From contig JALJCS010000009.1 in the NCBI GenBank assembly GCA_023055355.1, positions 27,057,001 to 27,121,000 on the forward strand: DNA of 64,000 nt, read 5' to 3'. The DNA comes from Agelaius tricolor. Taxonomy: Eukaryota; Chordata; Aves; Passeriformes; Icteridae. A program made the translations under genes and the position numbers. Under the pieces are notes generated by a model. That model had not been told where the DNA came from. It was given only the letters and a program-made list of their open reading frames with translations, and did not search any database. Shown piece by piece: positions 44,101-53,346 of the stretch. Position 1 is the stretch's first letter, and every line of letters begins with the position of its first letter.

Positions 44101-45599
44101 GGAAAATTTTTAAACCTAACTGCTATTAAGAAGTCCAGAGAAGAAGAATGGAGTTTATATGAACAAGGAACGTTTTAGAAACACAGTTAATCAGATTAAT
44201 GACTGTTTTGGATGAAGCATTGCTTCTCAATAAGTATTACGTGTCATGTATACATATGTTGATTTTATAGAATAGATTTTATTTTTCTGGGGTATCAAAG
44301 TACTACTTGGAAAAATGGGTAACTCCAAATAAAATTATCATTTTCTCCCTCTATCAAAATCTACCAGTTATTTTTACAAAATAGGATTTCTATCAAGTCA
44401 ACCTTATTATTAGAATAATAAAAGCTCATTTGAAATCTAAATACCACAAGCATTTTCCTGACCAGAAAAGGCTTAATTAGTTACTTAGATTGCTAAAATA
44501 ATTGTATGTAGCTCCAACTATTTTTGCCACCCAAAAAGAAGAAATAGGAAACTTCCCACTTTCATGCTGAGCAAAACTGCTCAGAAATATGGGCAACCTA
44601 AAAGGCTGAATTAGCCAACAGCCTCAGTGGCAGTTTAACTGACAAAAGGCAGAATTAAACTAAGGACAAAACAGCCAGTGGCCATTAAAAAGGTTTGATT
44701 TATGTGGGTTTCCTTCCTTAAAAAAAAAAAGAAAACAAAATCAAAACCAACAAAACAACAAAACTTTGGATTTAATTAACCACAGCTGAGAACAGGTTAT
44801 TCCTGCTGGTCCCACAGCCACGTCGGCTGTTTTACAGTCCTGTGCCCTCCAAGTATCAAAGCCCATCTGAGCACAGCATTTGGAAGCTGCTGCTGAAGAG
44901 GTTACCTGGGAGGATCTGTGCTCCACTCCAAAGGGAGCAATCCTTCACTGGCAGGACTTCTAACATCAGGCACTCCCGAGAAATGCAAGAGACAATGACG
45001 CCTTTGGAAAGAAGAGAAAATGTTACAATCAGGAAAAAAATAACTGTCTTGAAGTATTTTTTCTAAGCAGGGAACTTAATCCACTTGTTTTCAAACACTG
45101 GGTCACTCACACATTTTCCCTCACATCTGAAGTTTTTTTCTCTCAAGCGAACTGAGAATAAAATAGCCCCAAAACCAACATCTGAATCCATTTAACAAGG
45201 ATGATACTGTAAACCTGAAGATAGACAGCTGTGAGTATAAAGGTGAATATAAATGAGCTGTGCTCTTCACTGACATGTACAGCAGCTGTACTTGTAAATA
45301 TTTATTCTGTTAAGATCTTCAGGAATCAGTGCATGTCAGGGTCGATAGCAAATGTTCTTTAAACCATTCCCAGATACACTCCTGTATGGCAGTGGGCAGG
45401 TTAATGCTTCTCCCAGGAGGCACGGGGTGTACCTGATGCTGTAGTGCACATTTGAACACCACCATGTCATGGCAGTGGGAAACTTTAATAATGCAGTTTT
45501 AACACAGCTACTGTCAAAACAGTTAGCTTGTACTTATGCTGCAATTTTCTAGGTTTTTGAATAGCAAACTCAAAAACCCTTTAAGAAACATTTCACAAA
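38112..45599. other. Intergenic, AT-rich, no gene recognised
   Basis: About 7.5 kb with only short, domain-free frames. No coproporphyrinogen oxidase exon, which in human follows GPR15, could be found. A short CR1 tail lies at 40104-40160. Homopolymer tracts occur at about 38320, 38648 and 41965. Confidence 0.5.
40104..40160 (+). mobile_element. CR1 3' tail fragment
   Basis: The pattern CTCTTAAAGGTCCTTCCCAA followed by ATGATTCTATGATTCT is the terminal part of a CR1, plus orientation, strongly 5'-truncated. Confidence 0.75.
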
Positions 45600-45639
45600 T
45601 AAACACTTTGAGAAGTGGCCTAATCGCATATCGCCCCAA

Positions 45640-46570
45640 ATCTGCAACACGGGATCATCTAACCCGGCACACCCTTTCTCCCCCACAAAAAACTGTGTCT
45701 GCAAAGCACAGCGTGGTCACTACACACCCAGATGAAAGGAGCCCCCACCTCTCGGGTGAGCACGCAGGTAAGCGAGCAAACACATGAGAAAAAAAAACTT
45801 TCTGTGTATTACGGAAAAAACATTCAAACCCTCCCCACCCAACGCCGACCCAGCTGCAGCCTTTCAGCCCCAGCCCGGCCCATGCCGAAGCACACTTCCC
45901 ATTCCACGGGGTCAGGCGGCCAGCAGGGGGGAATTTACCTGTCCTAGCCTCACCAAAGAGTGGAATTACGGCTGTAAAACTGCTCCTCCCTTCCTCCAGC
46001 CACTCCTGCCCGCCTCCCGCCTCCCCGAGCATCCCCTGCCGGGCTGGGGACCCCTTGTTCTCCCCAGGCAGCTCCCGCCCCCCGAGCGTGCCCGCGCTCC
46101 CTGTGCGGCGCCGGGAGGCCGCGGGGGATGAGGGGACGCGGCGACATCGCGTGCGAAGCGGCGGCGGCGGCGGTGCCGCTCTGAGTCAGCGCCCGCCCTG
46201 CGTCCGGCGCGGCGGGCGGGGAGCGAGAGCAGCGGGCGCTGACTGATCCCGGCCGGCACGCAAGGCTCCCGCTGCTCGCCGAGCCCCTCCGCAGGCGGCG
46301 CTGCCCCCGCAGCATCCTTGTGCCCCTTTTTCCTTACTGACTTCACGCCCCCATGCACAAACGGCTCCCCGTTTGTGATTTTGGCGTTTATGTTTAAAAC
46401 CTGGGAAAGTCTCTTTGCCAATAGCCCGTGGGGAAGGGCAGAGCCGTCAGAACGATGTCAGCTCTGCGCCTTAGTCCGCGTCCAGCATCTCAGCCTGTTC
46501 CTTCCCCTCGCTGTGCCTGCCCGCAGGGCCCTCACGAAGGGACAAAAACTGCGGTACTGAGATGGAATGT
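45640..46570. promoter_or_regulatory. Orphan CpG island, probable promoter of an unseen transcript
   Basis: G+C and CpG rise sharply, peaking at 46010-46300 with (CGG)n and a TGACTCAGC (AP-1/MAF-type) element at about 46181-46190. Possible donors exist both ways: plus-strand CAG|GTAAGC near 45768 and minus-strand CAG|GTAAATTC with last exon base 45939. Frames across it (45950-46421 minus) are arginine-, proline- and glycine-rich translations of GC-rich DNA with no domain. It probably drives a 5' non-coding exon of a distant gene or a lncRNA. Direction is not settled. Confidence 0.6.
46356..46377. repeat. 9-bp perfect inverted repeat at the edge of the CpG island
   Basis: CACAAACGG and CCGTTTGTG with a 4-base spacer. 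It may be a palindromic protein-binding site. Confidence 0.85.
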
Positions 46571-49201
46571 CTGCGTGTGTGGGTGTGAGTACCAGCCGGA
46601 GGTTTCAAATATTTTACAAGATTTTTTTCCAGTCCTTGCCTTCTCAAACATCCTGTGCTGGACTTTTTTGCTGAGGAAGGACTTGGGCTGTTCATCGATA
46701 AGGGCAGCAACCACTGCTCAAAGCAGCACAGAGCCCGAGGCCTGCGTTCCCTTAGCATTAATTAGTGATTTTTCCAAGCGCTAAAGAGCAGAGGAGAGCT
46801 AGGAAGTGTAAATGCCATCAACAATCCGAGCCACTGAAAATGGTGTAAAGTACCCACCATAAAAAGTATTTTTCAAGAAAGGGCGTTTTTTGCAGAAATC
46901 ATGAACACCCGAGGGGTTATTCCCCCATCTCAGAAACAGCAGAAATCTGACATTTCTTAAGATTTCATGTTAATTGACTCAGTTGAACCAGTTACACCAC
47001 AAGCTTTTCCAAATCTGCAAAGTGAATGACAATTACTCAACAAGAAAGTTTCTATGATATGAATCTCACTGAAACAAATGCTTCACTTAAGAAGCCTCTC
47101 CAAGAATCTTGAAGCACTCAGTGAACTCTGCAACAGACATCACTTGGGAAGTGATTTCTGTACATATTTTAAAAAGAAATTACAGATTAACCTGTTTATT
47201 CCAATTGAGAATTGAGAGTAGATATGAAATATTTTTAAATTGAGGTATAAAATGGCCCACTCATTACACGTCCCATTAATTTGCCCCAGGGTCCTTTTTG
47301 GGATAAAAATCTTTTTTTCCTCTACCCAATCCCAGCCTGAATGCTGTCTCAGCTGCTAGTTTCTGTCTTAAAGGATGCTGGTAACATCAGGGGTAGAAGT
47401 GGCAGTGGAAGGTTGTCTACTTTGCTCTTCATAGGTTTCCCCACGTTGTAGATTGTACAAGAGATTAACTACCTGGAAGGTTTTCGACTTGTTTTTTTCA
47501 AGCATAAAAATGCATAGATAACTAACTATGTGGTCAGCAGATTGAGTGCAAACAAATACAGAGATCTACAGTCTGATTCTCGTTTGCCCATCTGCTAAAA
47601 TCAGACATCAAACTGCTGTTTGGGATTCGTCTGGCTTGGATTTTATGGAGGTCATATTGCAAAGAAGCAAAAAGATAAAATTAAGTGCACTTAACAAAAT
47701 GTCAACTATTTAATGTTTTAGCACAGAATTCATACCAGCTACTGTGCTGCTCCAGCTGTGCAGTGATGCAATACAGAAATATCACTGGGTTGCATTGGTG
47801 AAGTCACACAACAGGCTCAAAATGCTACATGAGGATCCCTATACTTTCCAAAATTTTTCCTACTCTTTTTGGCAGTGCATACAAGTAGATTGAAAAGGCT
47901 GAAATGCTGATTTCCAGGACACCAAATTCTTAAGAGAATATTCAGGCTCTTTCATATACTCATAACTTTCACTCTGTCAGAAAGAAGTACTTTTGAAATG
48001 ACAGAAGAACAAGCTCTATTCTGAGAAAATTCAGAATGCTGAATTATTCCTTGGGACAAGAGAGGATTTAAGTTGCAGGGCTTCTCCTTTTAAGTGTTAT
48101 ATTTAGGGAAAAAAAAAAAAAAGAAAAGATTGAACAGACACATGGGAAACAAGCAGGAAGTTGTCCCTGTAGCAAAAGAGCTAAAGGACCTGGCTTTTTC
48201 ATGTGGTAAATATTCTTATCACCATAACAGTCTGCTTTTCTGAATCTCCTCCTAAATACAGGTCCATTTACATAATATGTATGCATGTTTGTTCATTGGG
48301 CCAGAGAAGCACAGACTGTCTAAGGAATACAAGCAGCAATGAATAAACCTGCAAAACATCTCTGCAGAGCTGGTGAACCATCAGAGAAGGAAGAACTTGC
48401 TGCACAGCATAGGGACCCTGATTTCATTATGATTGCACACGGTAAAAAGGAGCTGCTGGGACAAAGAAAATGGAAAATTAGGGGATTTTATTCCAGGCAA
48501 GTGGTTAAGTGCAAGCTTATAACTGATCTGACTGATAATTAAAGAAACAAACCAAAACAACAAAATAATTGGCTTGCTTTAGCCTATGCCACAGTCTCCT
48601 ACTGTGACTTCAAAAAAATTGCCTACTTGCTTCTGCTTGCTTAATGAGAAAGAAGATAGATTTCTCTGTCCAGTGTGGGCATCTGGGCCAATGCAGTTAC
48701 ACAGGACTGATGAGGACCTGCCAGGTCTTCATACACAATGCCAGGCATAGGTCCCTCTCATAAACTGGTCAAGATAGTGAGAAATTTTCCATTCATTTCT
48801 CCTTTGGAAAAGGTCATTCAGTAGCCTCTCTGACCAATAAGATACACTTCCAAAGTCCAGTTTAGGTTGATGGACAGTTTTATTTACTGGCATTTGTTTT
48901 CCCAAATTATCTGAAGTCTTCAGACACAAGATACAGGTGCACCTATTTGCTTCCCACCTAACCAAGGAGCACTATCAATTGTGGCTACTCAAAGAGATGC
49001 TCAGGTAGTGCCTCCTCCACCCAAGATAAATCTGAGCTTAGTTCAAAGTGCCTGAACACTCAGGGTTTGTTAGCATTGCCTGCAAACACTTCTTGTGAAT
49101 CACAGCGACATTCTCAGCAGAATGGGATGCCAAGGCGAGTCAGATTCCATAATGCTCAATACAAACAACAAACTTAGGGAAGTGTAACAACTAATATTTT
49201 T
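46571..49201. other. Spacer between the orphan island and APOV1
   Basis: AT-rich. No exon or repeat family recognised, apart from an A-rich run near 48.11 kb. Confidence 0.5.
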
Positions 49202-49207
49202 TTTATT
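49202..49207 (-). terminator. APOV1: APOV1 polyadenylation signal
   Basis: AATAAA on the minus strand, about 305 bases beyond the stop codon. The resulting 3' UTR of roughly 0.3 kb fits the short APOV1 mRNA known from chicken. Confidence 0.65.
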
Positions 49208-49510
49208 AGGGGGGCAATGACCAAGCCATTCAGGAGGAATTAATTTTCAAGATTTGGCTACAGAAGAATCTCTATATTGCCTTCCCCATGCCCAGCTGCT
49301 TGATTTTTTTCTGGGGAGGCTTCAGCAGATGGCTTCAGCAGACGCCTTCCATCTTTTGGTCTTTGAAGGTGGGTTCCCTCTAGTGGCATTAAGAGGAGCA
49401 TCGATTCTGTCTTATTGACTGATCTTGGTCCGTAGGGGGGGCAGGGGGAAAGAAGACGCTGGAAGGTGTTACACGCTCACATCAGGAAACACTGACTTGT
49501 CTTAATTTGG

Positions 49511-50808
49511 CTAATAGCCTAGGACTCTTGTGTACCACACGTTCTTTATTTTTTCAATCAGCTGTTCGAACATTATACTGATTTTAGTTGCTTCTTTGGC
49601 GATTCTCTGTCTGCAGGAGACAACAGAGTATGTGGTAAGACACACAAGTGTATGAGGGTAATTCCCGTCTGCTGTAATTACTACTCTGCCTGTCACCAGG
49701 AGTGCAAAGCTCCTCAGCAATCCTAGAGGGGCTTTCCTCAGAAGACAGGAATAGGCAGTACATGTGTGCCATGAGTTACATGAAACTGTCTCTAGGGTGA
49801 TCATGTTTTTCCTTTTGTGAGGAAGCTCATTCCCCTACGCTGAGCAAGGCATATGCACAGCTAGAGCCAAGCTAGGTTTGTCACTGAGTACTCAGCCCCT
49901 CACAGCCCTGCAGCACCCTTCCAGAGGAGCTGATTTCCCACCAGCCAGCAGCCTCCTCTGTCACTACCCGTGGATAAAGAGCAGTACCTGCCATCCCTGT
50001 GAACACTGTGTGTACCTCCCTGGGAAGACCTTTCACCAGCAGACCATATCACCTCACCCCCCCTTCCAACACCTCGCTCCCTTGGTACATCAGGCTTTGT
50101 TTGCTGATTAATTTCCCCTTGGATCTCTCCACAGAGATAGCTGTTCTTTCTCCCACACCTCCCTCTCCCTTTTCACACATGGCTGTGGGAGTGTTAGTAC
50201 AGAGCTTTCCATACCTGGCCGCAATAACTGTTGGACTCTGGACAGTATCCAACAAGAACTGGCTGACTTTAGGGGACACCTTGTTCACAGCTTCATAGAA
50301 GTAAGATGCAATAGTCTCAGGGATGGCCAGCAACTCACGACGGTCTTTCTCAAAGATGGACTTTGACTGCACTTCTGAGAAAAAAGGTAAAACCCCATGA
50401 GGTTTCTCATGTCTCTTGTGTCTCTGGGATCTTCCCCCAGCTGCAGGGGAAGAGATTTGAAATTCTGAGATTCAGAACCTCTCCCAGAATTTGCTCTACA
50501 GCATTCAGCACACTCTCTTCACCCAGTCATGGGTATCTAAGTCATAGACCTTCCACGGCAGAGTATTTGCACCAAGTATGGGCAGTTTTCATGCCAGGTC
50601 TCTACTGACTTGTTCCACACTGCCAAGCACTGTGTATTCATGGTCTTCAACTGAATTATTTGGCTTCATTCCTACTTCATGATGCATTCCTACTTCCTGT
50701 AGAGCTGAGCTTTGTCTCAGATAAGCCGCAAAGCTTTTCAGACTTACCGGGGAGGGTGGTGCTAAGGAGCAGAATCAGAGCTATCACCAATGCCCTGGAT
50801 TGCAGCAT
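49511..50808 (-). CDS. APOV1: Apovitellenin I (apo-VLDL-II), complete
   Basis: Small secreted apolipoprotein of egg-layers. It is made in liver under estrogen, coats VLDL and is known to restrain lipoprotein lipase so that triglyceride reaches the yolk. Coding exons on the minus strand: 50808-50748, 50374-50215 and 49610-49511. They join as CCCG|AA and CCAG|A with GT-AG introns of 373 and 604 bp. The product is 106 residues, the same as the chicken precursor: signal peptide MLQSRALVIALILLLSTTLP plus EVQS, then an 82-residue mature chain starting KSIFEKDRRE. Diagnostic matches to chicken are YEAVNKVSP, QFLLD, EKIKN and the C-terminus VLGY. Odd point: the mature chain has no cysteine. The position that is Cys in chicken (NLCYTKVLGY) is Trp here (NVWYTRVLGY), so a disulfide dimer cannot form. 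Exon 2 begins near 50831, and an untranslated exon 1 lies at about 52235-52266. Confidence 0.96.
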
Positions 50809-50831
50809 GGTTTGAGTACCAGTTCTGCTCT

Positions 50832-52234
50832 CTACACAGAGAGACCTGCAGGAATCAGCATAGAGTGTGTGGGTTGTTTTCAGAGAAATAAAATGTTGGT
50901 TAAACACCAGATTTTTGCAACAAACCTAACCAATAAATGAAGACAAGAACAGAAAGATCATGCGCATTTCCTCTGAAGAAGTGAGGAAAAGGCAGTATAA
51001 AAATGTTATCCTTTTCTTTGTATATTCACAAATATCCACAATAATAACTTTCAGAGCCCAAAGAAACACAGGCAGTTAAAGCTAGTTCTTATGAGAGCTA
51101 GTTCTTATGAGAGTTTCAGCACTGAGCAAATCAGTAAAAGTGCTAGAAGTCAGAATAGGTTTCCAAAATGCTTAAGTACAACTGGAAAATTCATATTGTG
51201 GGATTTCTTCATTTGATTTGTTTTGGTAAATTGCTCTAAAGAACATTGTGCTGGTTAGTACATCACATACAATGATCATCTTAGTGACCCAGTGATCTGA
51301 GTACTTTGTCTTGCTTTAGTTGAGGAAAACCCCAAGTAGCTAACTAGGTTCCCTTGTCTTTTTCACTCTGGGATTAATGTAGCAGACAGTAGCCTAAGCA
51401 GAACAAGTTCCCAAAAGTGAATGAATGCAAAATTTAGTTTCATCCGACTTCCTTTACCTTTGTCTTTTAAAAAAGTCAGAATTTGCTACTTGGCACACTG
51501 AAAATATTACATCTAAACAAGCTTCCAAACACACTGCATTTAAAAAGCTGTTTAGAAATTAAAATTTATTTATGCCCCTAGTTAGGGGGCTGCATCACTC
51601 AGAGGAACATGAATGAAACGTTGAACATAGGAATTGCAAAGGGAAAGTAGGCTGTAAGTCTATTATATATGAATGCTTTGCTAAATCCCGTGGTGTTACA
51701 AGTCAATATTCCATCTTATCCCCCAGTAAGGAGATTTCCATCTGCGCAGATTACCTCCAAAAGCTACCACCCAGTTCACTAGATGTTGGTACAGTTGCTC
51801 CTTTACTACCCTTCCTTGATTTTTAATCCCCGAGCCAGTTTTTCTCCGTGTACACAAAAGGCAGAAATTTGCTTCCCAGGAGCATGAACAGATGAGATGC
51901 TCTTACCTGCTTTAGAACCTGCAGTCCCTGTGTTCAAGGCACCTGGGAAAAGGTAATGCATCTCCCAAGACGGAAATTCTGCAACTCCCACCATGGGCTT
52001 GACCCTCCTATGACTGTCTTATGGAGCATCCATCACTCAGCTTCAGAGCAGGTGACCCCAGGTACTCCCACCCTCCTCTATTTCAGCACCATTCCTGGCT
52101 ACAGAGTGTGAGAAGGGCTCACACTTCGGTTCACAGTAGGAGATGGGGCAAATTAGAAGACTACCTTCACTCATCTATGAGCTAGATACACCAGTCACAA
52201 AGTCCAAGCCACCAGAACAGAGTTCAGCTCTTAC
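50832..52234 (-). other. APOV1: APOV1 intron 1 (in the 5' UTR)
   Basis: The donor is GACAG|GTAAGAG and the acceptor is CTGTGTAG|AGAGCAG. The 1.4-kb intron contains a 16-bp tandem duplication (gctagttcttatgaga, 51081-51112). No other gene is seen inside. Confidence 0.75.
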
Positions 52235-52266
52235 CTGTCCTGCTTTCTCTCTTTCTCACGCTGAGG
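52235..52266 (-). other. APOV1: APOV1 untranslated exon 1
   Basis: It is bounded downstream by the donor after 52235. Upstream, an inferred start site lies about 25-30 bases from the TATA-like element at 52291-52297. A short untranslated first exon is the known layout of the chicken gene. The 5' limit is approximate. Confidence 0.65.
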
Positions 52267-52290
52267 TAGGTGCTCATCTGAGACCCTGGC

Positions 52291-52297
52291 ATTTATG
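52291..52297 (-). promoter_or_regulatory. APOV1: APOV1 TATA-like box
   Basis: The minus strand reads CATAAAT, placed correctly for a start near 52266. Confidence 0.65.
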
Positions 52298-52321
52298 CAG
52301 AGCTAATATAGTGGTAGCAAG

Positions 52322-52334
52322 GGGTCAAAGGTCC
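52322..52334 (-). promoter_or_regulatory. APOV1: DR1 nuclear-receptor site (HNF4/COUP-TF type)
   Basis: The plus strand reads GGGTCAAAGGTCC, two half-sites spaced by one base, about 60 bp upstream of the start. Liver HNF4-class and COUP-TF binding to the chicken promoter is established knowledge. Occupancy here is inference. Confidence 0.7.
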
Positions 52335-52356
52335 TGCTTTGTTTCCCCATTTGCTC

Positions 52357-52366
52357 TTTTGCAAGC
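52357..52366 (-). promoter_or_regulatory. APOV1: C/EBP-type site
   Basis: TTTTGCAAGC contains the TTGCAA core of liver C/EBP-family sites, about 95 bp upstream of the start. Confidence 0.5.
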
Positions 52367-52438
52367 ACATCCAGCTCAGCGGGACAGGCAAGAAGCTGTG
52401 GAGGACTCTGGACCTGTTTTTGAGATTTGATAATGGAG

Positions 52439-52451
52439 GGTCATTCTGACC
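52439..52451 (-). promoter_or_regulatory. APOV1: Estrogen response element, perfect palindrome
   Basis: GGTCATTCTGACC, two exact 5-base half-sites (GGTCA / TGACC) with a 3-base spacer, centred about 180 bp upstream of the inferred start. The chicken gene has a perfect element at a similar place. Strongly predictive of estrogen receptor binding. Confidence 0.92.
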
Positions 52452-52482
52452 TGAGCCCAAGAGTTGTGGAAGGCAGCTTCTG

Positions 52483-52495
52483 GGTCACTGAGCCC
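52483..52495 (-). promoter_or_regulatory. APOV1: Second, imperfect estrogen response element
   Basis: GGTCACTGAGCCC on plus, that is GGGCTCAGTGACC on minus: one perfect and one altered half-site, 44 bp (about four helical turns) from the first element, on the same helix face. It matches the imperfect element remembered from the chicken promoter. Confidence 0.88.
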
Positions 52496-52794
52496 CCTAC
52501 TTTTGCAGGCAACCATTTCATAGAGGCCCCTTTCATAAACTGACCAAACTCCACATTAATAGCAGCTACAGCTGGGCTAAATTTTGCTCCCACTCTTCCT
52601 GTGCTCTAACCCCACTGCTCTGACTGTTGGCACTTACCTGCAGCTGTTACAACCAGTTTCCTCTCCATTTACAGCAAATGCATTAACCAAATGGTGCACA
52701 GAGGTGTGCACCACTCTCATGCTTCTTTCCGTGTGACCAACTCTTTGCACAGGCTGACTAGATGAGAATACACCTGAGACAGCTGTCAAAACTA

Positions 52795-52858
52795 TGGGTT
52801 GGACTTGATGATCTTTAAGGTCTCTTCCAACCTAGTCATTCTGTGAATTCTGTGACCT
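52795..52858 (+). mobile_element. CR1 3' tail fragment upstream of APOV1
   Basis: GGACTTGATGATCTTTAAGG...TTCCAACC...ATTCTGTGAATTCTGTGA is a short CR1 terminus. Confidence 0.85.
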
Positions 52859-52889
52859 TACCAGGAGGAACATCCAGCCACGGGATCCC

Positions 52890-53346
52890 CAGCCCAAGAA
52901 ACACAGAGCTGTTAGAGTGGATCCAGAGTGGCATAAAAAATTATCATGGGGTTGGAACACCTCTCCCATGGGGAAAGGCTGAAAGAACTGGGGCTTCAGC
53001 CTGGAGAGAAGGCTCCAGGGAGATCTTACTGCAGCTTTTCAATACTTAAAGGGTTCTTATCAGAAACACAAAGACTTGACCAAGGCTTGTATTGACAGGA
53101 GAAAGGGAAACAGGTTTAAATTGAAAGTGGGTAGATTTAGATTGGATGCAAGGAAGAATTCTTTACTGTGAGGATGGTGAGACACTGGAACAGGTTGTTC
53201 AGAGAAGTTGTGGACACTGGAAGTACTCAAGGCCAGATTGGATGGGGCTTTGAGCAACGTGGTCTAGTGGAAGGTATCCCTGCCTAAGGCAGGGGCAGGG
53301 TGGTTGAGATGATCTTGTAAGGTCCCTTCCATTCTTAAGATTCTAT
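52890..53346 (+). mobile_element. CR1 LINE 3' segment upstream of APOV1
   Basis: About 450 bp of the CR1 3' region in plus orientation, ending TTAAGATTCTATGG. Typical phrases are 'ggctgaaagaactggggctt', 'aggagaaagggaaacaggtt' and 'actgtgaggatggtgagaca'. It lies about 0.6-1.1 kb upstream of the APOV1 start, just behind another CR1 tail. Confidence 0.9.

Noticed and set aside
45950..46421. Overlapping 120-150-residue frames on minus in the orphan CpG island, considered as a CPOX-like first exon
   Set aside because: No mitochondrial presequence pattern or match to the coproporphyrinogen oxidase family that I know, and no downstream CPOX exons nearby. Long frames are expected in stop-poor GC-rich DNA.
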